Origin: Physcia stellaris
Lineage: Eukaryota > Ascomycota > Lecanoromycetes > Caliciales > Physciaceae
Direction of reading: 5' to 3'
DNA length: 64,000 bases
NCBI GenBank assembly: GCA_018902385.1
Contig: JABSSW010000039.1
Location: 124,001-188,000, forward strand
Under the pieces are notes generated by a model. The model was given only the letters and a program-made list of their open reading frames with translations, made no database searches and was not told where the DNA came from. Shown piece after piece: positions 24,572 to 36,125 of the stretch (the first letter of the stretch is position 1; each line of letters opens with the position of its first letter). The translations under genes and the position numbers were made by a program.

Positions 24572-24768
24572 TGTAAAGATGTAAGCATTGCGTGACTAGA
24601 ATGTGCGAATAATAATATGAATTGCTATGATAGATGCTAGACACATAGTAGAACTAATTGTTAAAAAAACAGAAAGAAATTCGTGAAATTTCGAATATAT
24701 AAACACGAAATGCGACAACTAAACTCGCAACGTTTTAGCGTTCGCTTGATCGACTTCGTCTCATTACA
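24572..24768 (-). repeat. 3' LTR of the Ty3/gypsy element
   Basis: 197 bp, TGTAA...TTACA, matching 35270-35465. A TATATAAA-like box lies inside. Preceded by the TCGTT duplication. Confidence 0.92.
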
Positions 24769-26595
24769 ATTGTCTTTTTTTTGAATGATCGATTTTTCGT
24801 GTCAAATATCAATGTTTTTGTAATACATCATTATCGCGTCGCAACAGCGTCGCTTTGTATGTAACATTGTGTTTTCAATTTGTAATTTTGAAACATTGTA
24901 ATTCAACAAATAAAAATAACAATAACGATGTAATGCAATTTCAAATATTGCGTTCGTGTTGTGAAATCGAATCGAAATGAATCGCGTCATGTGTTGAAAA
25001 CTTTTTATTTCAAATTTCGAATTCACTTTTTGAACTTTTTCTTTTCAACATATTTTTTCTGTAGCAACGTACGTATTTCATTTGATTTTTTTGTTTTTGC
25101 GATAACAACAACTATTTCAACGATGATATCAATTTGATATATTGTTGTTTGTACAATTATTACATCACTTTTGCAAATGATAATGTTGTCGCAATGATGT
25201 TTCAATGACGACGAAATTGAATTTTCAATTGTCGACAATGTAATACGTGTGTTAACAACGCAATAAATCATAACGTCGTTTTTTTTGCTTTTTACATTTC
25301 GCAAATCGCTTTTTGCAATTTTTGTTGTAAATATATTGTTTATGATGTTGACGTTATTGATTCAATGTTAAATTAATAAATTTTTTTCTTTTGAACAATT
25401 GAATGAAAACACGACAATTCAAATGTTTTTTTCGCGTGACAATCGCGAACGCATGTTGTCAAAATTTAATAAACAAACACGCATAATTGTTTCGAATCAA
25501 TATTAATGTATGACAAAATCAATTCATTTCTGATGTCAGCGTTGCGTTCGAAAATTTCGCACAAATTCTAAACACGTTTGCGAAATTTCGAAAAGTAACA
25601 AACGCGTCAAATGTCAACTTTGTAGCAAAAACTCGCATTATTGCGAGAAAGACATGATTTTTTCGCAATTTCAAACTATTGTTCGCGTTTTTGCTGTTCA
25701 AAATAGCGCTCAAAACAAATTGAAAACAATTCTGAGATTTTGAAAAAATAATAACATGCAGATTTTGTGCGTAACGTGATTAACATGACGCAAAGACGAA
25801 TCGAAAAAATTCGTTGTTTTTTGTTTTTATCGCGATTCGCAAAATTGTTGCAACAATTACATCAAAATCTGTTCAAAAAAACGATTTTTTGTTTTTTTTT
25901 TTTCGTTTTCGTTTGTTTTTGCGCTTGCTCGAAAGCAAATCAAGATTTTTTTTGTTTCGTTTGTTGATTTTAATTCTGATTCTGATTCGTTTCGCGTTGT
26001 TTTTTTTTTTGATTTTTTTCGTTTTCGACTCGTTTGCGTTTGTTTTCGATTTCGTTTCGTTTGCGTCGCAAACAAATTCGTTTGTTGTCGCGTTTGTTTT
26101 TGCGTTTGTTTTCGCGCAACAAAGTCGCGTAATACATAATAAACAACGTTTCAATTAAACGCGATGACAATTAACATGACGCAATCGAAATCGATTTGAT
26201 TGTTGTGATTTGAATTTTGATTGATGAATTTATCGACGCGTTAACGTACATTTTCGTGTTTTTTTGAATTCATTAAGTCGCATATCTGATGTTGATTTTG
26301 TTTGTTTTTGTGTTTGTTTGCGCTGAGATGTTGATGTTTGTTTGTTTTTGTTGTAACGTGTTGTTCTGTGATTTGTCTGCTGAAATTTACGAATTTCAAT
26401 ATATTTTTATAGCATCGAAATGTATGCAAACTGCGCATGTAATCAAAAACAATTCGCAATATCATTTTATTGTCTGTGTTTTTGCGTCGCAATTATTGTT
26501 ATTTTTGTTTTTTAAATCGTTCACGTTTTTTCAGCTTTAAAAACTGACGTGTTTGTTTTTTTGCTGAAAATTTCTCGTTCGATTTCGTTTTGAAT
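24769..26595 (-). other. 3' part of the Ty3/gypsy element between the integrase end and the 3' LTR
   Basis: About 1.8 kb. It holds short Lys/Asn/Arg-rich minus-strand frames (for example 26170-25857) and hydrophobic ones (25304-25023), with long T-runs on the plus strand. No domain was recognised. This is longer than the usual tail after a chromodomain. Confidence 0.4.
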
Positions 26596-26792
26596 ATTGA
26601 AAGAATCATGAGTGACTATTATTTTATTGCTCTGAATTTCGTTTTTTCTGATAACATATATGAAATAAAAACACAAAAAATGTGCGAGTGTCAAAACGCT
26701 AATCTCAACAAAAACGCATTAATTTTTCTTTCGTCAAATTATATCAATTGATTTCTTGATTATTTTTTTGCGAAGATTGTATTTTTCAACAT
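26596..26792 (-). repeat. LTR of the inner element, left copy
   Basis: 197 bp, starts ATTGAAA and ends TTCAACAT; same length as its partner and about 92 percent identical. Differences are all transitions. Confidence 0.88.
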
Positions 26793-27789
26793 TTTTTCAC
26801 AGCATTCGTCTGTGTTTTTTGCTCAATATTTTAACGAGTTCAGTCTGAAATTTTCGTGCAAACTTTTTCAACGATGAGTTCTGAAGCTTTTTCAACGATA
26901 CGACTTTTTCAGCGATGCGACTTTTTCAGCGATGCGTTGTTTGAAACTTTCGAGCAAACTCTCTCGATGACGTAGATTCTGTAAAATTAAATCATACATC
27001 GATGCGAAGATTGCAGAAATGAACGAATCGAAATTCGATGATTTATTGACTTCAGATATGACGTAGAGTCGAATTGTAAAACATGCGATCGAGAAATTGA
27101 TCGAATCTGAAGAATGCAACGTTTTGAATTTGACTTTTCACGAGATGAAACATCGATGTGAGATCTGATATCTAAAATTGAGTAGAAAATACATCATGAA
27201 GCAAATATCAATTGTTTGAATAGTGCGATATTGACGAGAATGCGAATCACATCATGATTTGATAACATCATTGTGTTTCAAAGTTCTCAGATACTTTTGC
27301 GACATCAATGAATCGATTTCTATGTAATTTGACTGTAGAAAATTCATAAGATATGTCGAATACGATGCGAAAAGCTGAAAATGATCGAGAAATCGATATG
27401 AAAAACATGCATCGATGCAAAAAATGCAAATTCGAGTTTTTTTGATTTGACTAAAATTTGTCAGAGAATCAGATCGATTAGTATGCGAAAAGATCAGATA
27501 TTTTCAGCACTATTTGTTTTTTTTGATCGAGTTTTTGTTTTTTTGTTGATCGAGTTTCTGCTTTGCAAAATCGAGATGTAATGATTGCATAATACGTTTT
27601 TTCGAAACGATATTATCTGATTTCGACGAGTTTCGAGTGTGTAGTCGTTTTGATCAATACATTTTTTCGAAATTGTACTGTTTTCGTTCTCGTTCATTCT
27701 AGCGACTGTACTCGTTCTTTTTTTTTCGTATTTATCGAACGATTGAAGTTTCAAAAAATAATAGAAAATAGAGACGTCGATCAGTCGTG

Positions 27790-29574
27790 TTAGATCAAAA
27801 CGAAATCACAACAAAGATAAATTTTTATCATATTCGTTAAACAATAAAACAAAGCATACAAATTTTTAAAGCTCGCGAAATATCGAAATTCATTAAAACA
27901 ACAACTTTTAGTTTCTTCAAATCGATCAACGATTATTAGAAAGAGCGAGCGAGCAAAACAACAAACAAACAACATGCTAATTTTCTCAAAGTAATGACTT
28001 TTTCGAAATAGAAGAGTCAATACTTTCTCAAAATAGAACGAAGAGAAGCGAAATTCCAATAGCGCTGTCTCATGAAGTATTTCATTGTTTTCAATTTTTG
28101 AGACATTTGACATGACTCAATCAATAAATCAATAGATGACGAAACGTCTTTGACAATGTTTGCAAACAAAAGAAAAACGCGAAAATGTCGAGAAAAATGA
28201 ACGCATCGAAATAGAAAATCGAAAAATTCGCGAAAATGACGTGCGAATCGAGTGTTTCATCGAGACGTGTGCTGTTGAAAATGTTTCGAATTTGATCGAT
28301 TTGAAAGCAAATAAAATCGTCGCATTGAAATATGACGTAATGCGCGTTTGTATGAAATCAAATTTGCAATTGCTTTTAGAATTGCATTTGTCAAAATCGC
28401 GCGAAAACAACGACTTGTTATGACGTGATTGCAAATCAAATGAACTCGACTTTTCAACGAACATGCGAATCAAATCGTTCACAATGAAATAGAATTTCGA
28501 TGATGTAAATGCTTGAAACGAAATGAACGAAGCAAGCGAACAACAAATTGCGAGTTTTTTCAAAATATTGCACATCGTTTTGAATGTCGCAATCGAGAGA
28601 CGAGAGAGTTTCGATGCAACGACTGATCGTGAGACGATTTCTGTTCAAAATATCGACTTTTTTGATGTTGCAATCGACGAAATAAATGATACGTTTTCTG
28701 AACGTTCGCGCACAATTTCTGATGTAAAAATCGCGAGAGATAAAAATTTCGATGATGCGAACGATGAGAAAATGATCGATTGAAATGACGTAAAAAATGA
28801 AACAATTGATTGCGATTTCGACTTTTTCGCATGTCGAGTGCGAATATGCTCATGAAATTTGATGTTGTTGTCGAATTTCGTATTGTTTTTGCAACGTTTA
28901 CAAGTAAATTTTTCAACTCGTTTCTTGATCAGACGAATTTCTTTTTGTTGTTTCAACAATTTTTTCGCTTTTTGTTTGATTTTGCTTTTCATTTGCAATT
29001 CGTGTTTACGCAAATGATATGTTTTTTGTGTCTTTTTGATTTGCACGTATCAATTGCATTTTAAAATTTTGACGTTCTCATTCAAATGCATGCTGTAAAG
29101 CGTTTTGAAATTTTGCGTCATGAAATGACTTTCAGAAACGTGATCGCAAAAAGCAGACGAAAAAGATAAAAAATCAAATGCGAAAATGAAGAATGCATTT
29201 TCTGAATGTTTGCATACGATTTTTGATGCACGAATCGAAAAAGACGAAAATTCTGATGACGAAAATGAAAAAATTATCGATTGAAACGATGAAACAATCG
29301 AAATAAATGATGAAATCACATGCTCAACAAACTGTTGAACAAATTTCGATTTCGATGATACGCTCTCTGAACGTTCGCGTACAAATTCTGATACAAAAAT
29401 CGAAAAAATTGATAATTCTGATGAAAATGACATGCTCGTCAGATCGAATGTAGATGTTGAAGTCGTCAATCTGATTGCGTGATAAATAAATCGAAAGCTG
29501 ATTGTTTCGAAAAATTCGTAAAGTAAATAAAATGTTCGAAAACTGATTTGTATCAAAATACTGAATGCTGTCAA
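27790..29574 (-). pseudogene. Ser-rich C2H2-finger-like protein remnant in the inner element
   Basis: Overlapping minus-strand frames. Zinc-finger-like stretches are FTCKRCKNNTKF with FHEHIRTRHAKK (C2-H2 spacing) near 28910 and FVCKHCQRRF near 28150. They are embedded in Ser/Phe-rich low complexity with the repeated phrase IVRERSENVS. From memory this recalls an uncharacterised repetitive protein family seen in several fungal genomes, but that could not be checked. The frames are broken, so it is not a working gene. Confidence 0.55.
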
Positions 29575-29753
29575 TGCAATTGAGTCAATTCTGATCTGAC
29601 AAAATTGAATACTTCACGTGAAGTTGAATATTGTTGAAGTATTGCAAAATCTGCTGTATTGCTCGACGACTAGTTATTATTGTTTTTGATTTTTTGACAT
29701 GTTGTAGCTGATACTAGATGTAGCGAAAGCTGCTAATTCGATTTTCATAATCT

Positions 29754-29950
29754 ATTGAAAAAATCATGAATGATTATCATTTTATTGCTTTGAATTTCGT
29801 TTTTTCTGATAACATACATGAAATGAAAACACAAAAAGTGTGCGAGTGTCAAAGCGTTAGTTTCAACAAAAACGCATTAATTTTTCTTTCGTCAAATTAT
29901 ATCAATTGATTTCTTGATTATCTTTTTGCGAAAATTGTACTTTTCAACAT
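29754..29950 (-). repeat. LTR of the inner element, right copy
   Basis: 197-bp partner of 26596-26792, followed by the TGAAT duplication. Confidence 0.88.
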
Positions 29951-29954
29951 TGAA

Positions 29955-31190
29955 TTTGTTTGTTTTTCGACGTTTCGCAATTTTTTCAGATTTGCGTAAT
30001 TCGCGCGCATTTTCGAATTTGACAATTGCGTTTTTCGCATTTTCGAAATGTTTCATTGATTTTCACGAATTCTCATATGACGATGAGTTTATTCATGCAA
30101 TAAAATATTCAAATTGATTTTTTTTAATGCGTTTGTTTAACATTTGCGATATTTTTCATTTTTTTTTTCGTTTTTTATTAATATTGATTGCGATTCTGAA
30201 TTTGCGTCGTCACGACTATATCAAAATTCGAATAAAAAAACATGAAACACAAAATGTATGAATTCATATTGTTTAAACAAATCAAGTTCGTAAATTTGCG
30301 TATTTATTTTCTTGACAATTTCAAAAAAATTCAATTGTTTATGATCAATTTTTTTTTTGAAACGCAATGTGCGTATATTGATTTCACGCAACAACATTTT
30401 TTTCTCAAATTCAAAGTTTTTCATTATATGATTTTCATTATAATATTTGATTTGTTGTTCGAAAATCGTTTTTCACAATTTTATTAAATGCGCTCGATTG
30501 TTTCGCAACGTTTTTGTTTTGTCTGTTGCAAATGTTGTTTTTTCTTTTTGAAAATTGTTCACAAAATCGCTGTTTAAAATCGCAACGTATTCAAACAAAA
30601 ACTTTTGAAAAATTTGATCAATGTTTGAATGTTTGCTATCATTGTAAACAAATTGTGTCATGAATAGCAATTTTGATCAATTATTTTGTTTGAAATTGCA
30701 ATACACACGCAAATAATATTCGAACACAACATTTTGTTTTTTTGTTTGCTCATTTGTTTGTGAATGAAAAACAATGTTAAATTTACGTTTCGCTTTCAAA
30801 TTTCAACACAAAATAAATCAGAAATTGTTTGTGAAAAAAAATTTTCGATTCGAAATAATGTTACGCATTATTTCATGACGACATACGAATTTTCGTCATA
30901 GTAAATTCGCAAAATTTATCGCGTTTAACGTTTTTGTGATTGTTATATACGTTGCGTATTTCGTCAATTTGTTTATCAATATTAATATTGAATCGTTAAT
31001 TTTTTTCGTATAAGAATTTTTAGTTGAAAGCATATTTGTAATGAAATTCATGATAATTGTATCAAATGATTGCTTTTCATTTGATGAAATTGCTATCATA
31101 TCGTCATAAAATTTATGTCGATGAATTCGCATTCGTTGACAATCTGAACAAATGCGTACATAATTTGCTATCTTTTTAATCATGTCAAAT
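29955..31190 (-). pseudogene. Integrase and chromodomain-like tail of the Ty3/gypsy element
   Basis: CSDCQRMRIHRHK near 31140 matches the zinc-binding/linker part of integrase; MLFMTQFVYNDSKHSN near 30670 the end of the catalytic core; and FIHFVFHVFLFEF near 30225 the segment that precedes the chromodomain in fungal chromoviruses. Between 30120 and 29951 the frame still resembles a chromodomain end, just where the inner element is inserted. Broken. Confidence 0.8.
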
Positions 31191-32249
31191 CAAAAGTACT
31201 TGCGTCGCACAGCATTTTCGATTCTTGTTCGCGCAAAATGTTCAGCATTTGAATCGTCATGATTCATACGAAAAATTTTTTGTTTTGTAACGAAATTTTC
31301 AAACACATAAATTGCGAAATTACGACGAAACAATTCATTTTTTTCAACATTTCATTTCGAAAACTCGTTTTGTTTGTTTGCGTATTTTTGACGTCATTGT
31401 TTTTCAACAACAAAAGCGTTCTTTTGTTGTAATTTGAGTAATCACGCAATCATTGATTTTCGCAATTTCAAATAAGATTTTTTCGATTTCATAATTTGAT
31501 GAACTAAAAGTCGAAATACGACAATGTTTAAAATTTTGCAAGCACATTTATCGAGAATTTTTTCATTCGAAACAATATTTCGAATAATTGTCGTAACAAT
31601 GTTACGTAATCGCGTTGTCGATGTTGCAAATTTGATTGAAATAAACACACGTTAATCGTTTTGCAAATCAAATTGATAATTTTGATTGCGAAATTTGTTT
31701 CGCAAAATAAACAAAAATTTATCGTTGTTTTTGTCGTTATCGTTCGATTTCATAAAATCAAATTTTCTCGACGACGCGTTCGCAAAATTCAATTTGTTTT
31801 TGCGATATTTTATATTGAAATCAAACGCAATTAGTTTTTCAGTTCAGCGAATTTGTTTCGCATTGAATTTTTTGATTGTCATAAAATATCGAAAATTGTT
31901 GTGATCAAAAATAACGCGAATGAAATGTTTACTATTTTGCAAATAATGTTTTCAATTTTTGAAATCAAACATTATCGCATACAGTTTTTTGTTATGCGTA
32001 TTTCAATTAATTTTTGCTTTTTTGAATTTGTAATTGAAAAACGTAATGAAATGTCATTGATCGTTTTTGTTTTTTTGATTGAACACATCATTTGTTTCGC
32101 GATCAAAAACATCAGTTTTCATGCGTAATTTCGTTTCTCAATCATAATGCGTAAGAATAGAAGCAGTCGTGAATTTAATTTTGAATTCGTTGAACGCAAT
32201 TTTAATTTTCTTTGTCATAACAAATGAAAAACGATTTTTTTTTTTTCGC

Positions 32250-33165
32250 ATCACGCGTCAAATTCGTAAATGATATTACGATTTGCGAAAATCTTTTAAC
32301 AAAACGTTTATAAAATTCAGCAAAATCTAGAAAAATCATGATATTTTTCGCATTTTCGAATTCAAATCAATCGACGATTGCGTTTATACGCGAACGTTTC
32401 ATTTGAATATCATTGCGTTCAACAACGAAATTTAAAAAATTGATTTCTTTTTTGTTGAATTCGCATTTTTTCAGTTTGACATACAAGCGATAACGTAACA
32501 ACGTTTTAAACATCAAACGAACATGTTTTCAATGTTGTTGTTCATTTTCAAAATAAATCAGCACATCATTCAGATACATCACGTAAAAAACGTCAATGTA
32601 TGATTTTAATGTTTCATTAACATAAAATTGAAAAATAACAAAAACGTTAACAAAATCGAAAAACATAATTTGATATTCGTATTGTTCATAACGAGTACGA
32701 AAAGCAATTTTTCATTCATTTTTTTGACGAATACGAATTTTATGATACGCATTTCGAATGTTTATTTTGATAAAATGTTTAACATTCGCGAAACGTTTTA
32801 ACGTTTCAAACAGCAACGACAATGAATAATTGTTTTTGATCGTGATTTCATTGAATTTTCGATAATTCACACATAAACGCAAATTGTTATTTGACTTTTT
32901 GACAAACAACACAGATGTTTTCGCAAATGCGTTGAAAAAACGAATTCATTTTTTCGTCAACGCGTTTTCGAAATAATTGCGTATAACAATAAGTTCGTCA
33001 TGTGACATATTGTATATAAATTCAAAACGCGATTTTTTGTTTGATTGCAAATCAATAACATGTTCGATTTGATTATGCGTATTCAAATTGTTCGACAACG
33101 TTTTGAAAAATATTTCGATTATTTCTTTGATAATATTAAAAATGTGATCGTTGCGATTCATTTGT
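32250..33165 (-). pseudogene. Reverse transcriptase remnant of the Ty3/gypsy element
   Basis: Strong family match in the minus-strand frames at 33161-32712: LFVKKSNNNLRLCVNYRKFNE, then NNYSLSLLFETL and INIRNAYHKIRI correspond to the first conserved Ty3/gypsy RT blocks. The later RT and RNase H part continues toward about 31700 in poorer condition. Broken. Confidence 0.85.
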
Positions 33166-33448
33166 AACGCATCACAACGAACAGCATTTCGTTTTTGATA
33201 TTGATAATTTTGTGTTAAAAAAACATTTGATATGATATTGCGACATAAACACGATCGCGATTCGCAATGACAATCATAATTAAATCAACGAATTTTTTCG
33301 CAAAACAGAAATTGACTGAAATTTGTTTGAATTTTTCATAATTATTATCACGATATAATTAACGACGATCATGTCAACGAATGTCAAAATCGACAACATT
33401 CAATCATGAATATTCAAAAATCATGTCGTATTCACGCATATCAATCGT

Positions 33449-33768
33449 TCAAAAATCAACATTTTGTTTTTTTACATGTTTTTCATTATTTCGTGTCATG
33501 ATATGCACGTTTTCATGATGTTCATACATTTGAATCACACGATCGTCAACAATTTTTACATGTTGTTTAACAATTTTTTTGAATTCAGACAGTTGCATTT
33601 GTTTGACAAAAATTTGTGATATAAAATTCGTTTCGACATCAAAATCAATTAAGCAAATAATTGTTGTATTGTTTGTTTGCGTAACAAATGTTTTGATTGA
33701 TAGCGTGATTATCAAAACACGAAATCTATTTCGTTTTAGATTTATTTTCAATGTTTCAACGACAAACA
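33449..33768 (-). pseudogene. Retropepsin-like protease remnant of the Ty3/gypsy element
   Basis: Sits between the gag-like and reverse-transcriptase remnants. The stretch TIICLIDFDVETNFIS resembles the active-site strand of retroviral-type aspartic proteases, and position in the element supports it. Broken. Confidence 0.6.
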
Positions 33769-35269
33769 TCAGATTCGTTTTTTTCTCGACGATTGATTTT
33801 GATTTTGATTGCGTTTTTTTTGAGTTTGCGCATAATTTTCACACACAAAATCATTTGCTATGTGATTCGATTTGTGACATGAAAAACATGTGCGCTTTTC
33901 GAGTTCTGAAAATGCGAAATTGTGATTTTGATTTCGATTTTCATTTTTTTTTTCATTTTGTTGATTTTGTTGCGATTTCGAAAATTGATTTTGATTGTTT
34001 TTTTGAACGTTGTCAGATTCAGCAAATTTGTTACGCGAAATCTTTTTGCTTTTATTTTTGTCGTCGTCATTGTCATTTTCGTGATTTTTTTGATCATTTT
34101 CACTATTTTGTTTTGTTTTCGTAACATTGTTCGACGATTTATTTAACGTATTATCGTTGACAAACAACTGTTTCGCAATCAACAAATTGACGACTAATTT
34201 GAAATAAAAATCGATTTCATAATTTCGCATTTTTACACATTTGATGCGAATGAAAACATGAATTTTGATCAACAATTTTTTTTGTCGTTTTTCGTTCGAA
34301 ACGTGACGTTTCAATTTGTTTCACAATTTGATTAAATATTGATTGAACGCAACAATGTTTTGTCGAAACAATTGTTTAATATTTTCAATGACAATAATTG
34401 TGTTCATGACACGAATCATCGAATTGTTAAACAACGTCAACAAGTAATTTTTATATTGTTTTCATGTTTGTTTTTCAAACTGAACATCAACATAATTACG
34501 TCATTGATTTTTTTTTGTCGTCATCAAAAACGACGTCGATCAACTTGTTTTCATTTTTTTTGTTTGAAAATTAGCAAAATCGAAAACGATATATTTTTCG
34601 CAATCACGCAATCAATTTTTCAAATTGTTTCAATTTTCACATTTTTGCGTGTTTGAAATTTTTAATCGTGCGATTCGTTTCTTGATATGCGAAAACGAAT
34701 TTTCATATTGATCATCGTTGTTGCGACGACGACGACGATTTCGATCACGTTTCGTTTTCGTTTTGATCAAAAATATTTTAAAATCATTGAATTTTGATTC
34801 AACTTTTAACATTTTGATACGCATTTTCATTTGTTTGAAAATCACGTTTGAATCGACAACAACAAACACAACGACATCGTTATTTGACGACAACGAAACA
34901 AAATCATTTTTTCGTTGTGTTTCATTTTGATTAAAATGCGTAACAAATGTTGAATTGAAAAATTGATCAACATTTGAAATCAAAAATTCGAAAATTGAAA
35001 TGTGTTTAATTGAAACGTCGACATCATCAAAATCGACAAAATCATTATTTTCATCAGAATTTTCGATTTGAACATCATCGAACAGCTCAATAACTCGATT
35101 GATAAAAAAAAAAACATAAAAAAATTGCTTGATAAAATGATATTTGATTGTGATGCAATCGATACGATCGCACGATCACGAGTTTGCGAACGAATTTCGC
35201 GACGACGAAACGCATTTGTTGAGTTGAACATTTTTAATCGAACAATTTTTGATGTAAAACAATTAAAAT
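33769..35269 (-). pseudogene. gag-like region of the Ty3/gypsy element
   Basis: Fragmented minus-strand frames rich in Asn, Lys and Gln. A zinc-knuckle-like stretch beginning CFSCHKSNHIA sits near the downstream end, followed by a basic tail, as in the nucleocapsid end of gag. Broken. Confidence 0.7.
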
Positions 35270-35465
35270 TGTAAAAATGTAAGCATTGCGTGACTAGAAT
35301 GTGCGAATAATAGTATGAATTGTTATAATAGATGCTAGACACATAATAGAATTAATTGCTAAAAAAACAGAAAAAGTTCGTGAAATTTCGAGTATATAAG
35401 CACGAAATGCGACAATTAAATTCGCAACGTTTTAACGTTCGCTTGATCGATTTCGTTTCATTACA
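35270..35465 (-). repeat. 5' LTR of the Ty3/gypsy element
   Basis: 196 bp copy of 24572-24768; followed by the TCGTT duplication at 35466-35470. No clear tRNA primer-binding match was recognised just inside it. Confidence 0.92.
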
Positions 35466-35652
35466 TCGTTGTTCAATTGTATTATGATTCATTCGCAATA
35501 TTTTTCACGAATTTGTTCGTCAAAAGAATTCAAATGCGATTTGAGTGAACGAATTTTTCACTTAATGACGTATGAATTTGTTTCGTCTTTATGTTGTTTG
35601 ACGATATTTTCGATCGTGTGACGAATTAATTGATATTCAGTCTTTTTCGTCA

Positions 35653-36048
35653 TTATATGTCATTCGATGATATTATTTTCGAGTATTCGAACGCGAATGT
35701 GCGCAAAATCTGTAGTATTATCGACGATTTTCGACGATTTTTTGACGATTTATGTTGAAAAAAACAAGCAATTATTTCGAGTGATTCATCGTTCGAAATC
35801 GTTTTTTTTGCACGACGAATTATGATCGATGCAATGACGAACTTGACGTTTGTTTTTGACTGTATTTCGTCAAACGATTCGTAATTGAATAATCGTAAAT
35901 CACAGATAAAAGAACGCAATTCGTCTGATATGTTGCGAGATTTTTGAGTTTTGCTGAAACTTTCATCGCGTTTTCGCTTGTTGCTAAATTCAAAAGCAAA
36001 AAGTCGAGGAATTGCGACAGTATTGAAATCAATTTCTTGCAAAGGCAT
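35653..36048 (-). pseudogene. Transposase N-terminus (helix-turn-helix) of the mariner-like element
   Basis: 131 codons starting MPLQEIDFNTVAIPRLFAF. The stretch SKTQKSRNISDELRSFI followed by SFDEIQSKTNVKF reads as a helix-turn-helix DNA-binding region of the kind found at the start of fungal Tc1/mariner transposases. Translation stops shortly before the LTR insertion point at 35471; the frame does not continue as one protein. Phe and Ile are over-represented because of the C-to-T mutation of the island. Confidence 0.6.
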
Positions 36049-36125
36049 GATATAATGGCCGAGAATTGCTCATACAATGTCATGATGATTGTTTGTTGTT
36101 TATTTTACAGTCAGATTCGGACGAT

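Larger units (their letters stand above)
26596..29950 (-). mobile_element. Non-autonomous LTR element with C2H2-finger-like frames, nested in the gypsy element
   Basis: Two 197-bp direct repeats, 26596-26792 and 29754-29950, are flanked by an exact 5-bp duplication TGAAT (26591-26595 and 29951-29955). Total 3355 bp. No protease, reverse transcriptase or integrase motif is visible; instead minus-strand frames encode a Ser-rich protein with zinc-finger-like stretches. It therefore looks like a non-autonomous LTR element mobilised by another element's enzymes. Broken in several places; it is younger than its host gypsy element by order of insertion. Confidence 0.82.
24572..35465 (-). mobile_element. 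Ty3/gypsy LTR retrotransposon (chromovirus-like), broken, with a nested insertion
   Basis: LTRs of 197 and 196 bp begin TGTAA and end TTACA and are flanked by an exact 5-bp duplication TCGTT (24567-24571 and 35466-35470). The span is 10.9 kb including a 3.36-kb inner element, so about 7.5 kb alone. Order on the minus strand is gag-like, protease, reverse transcriptase, integrase, chromodomain-like tail, which is the Ty3/gypsy order. An A-rich purine tract just inside the left LTR fits a polypurine tract and confirms orientation. The coding region is fragmented into ten or more short frames, so it is a fossil. Divergence of the LTRs is about 8 percent but is dominated by hypermutation and cannot be used as a clock. 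Confidence 0.92.

Noticed and set aside
25857-26170. Lys/Asn-rich and Phe-rich frames in the island as genes
   Set aside because: They overlap on both strands, are low complexity and arise from T/A runs inside a mobile element.
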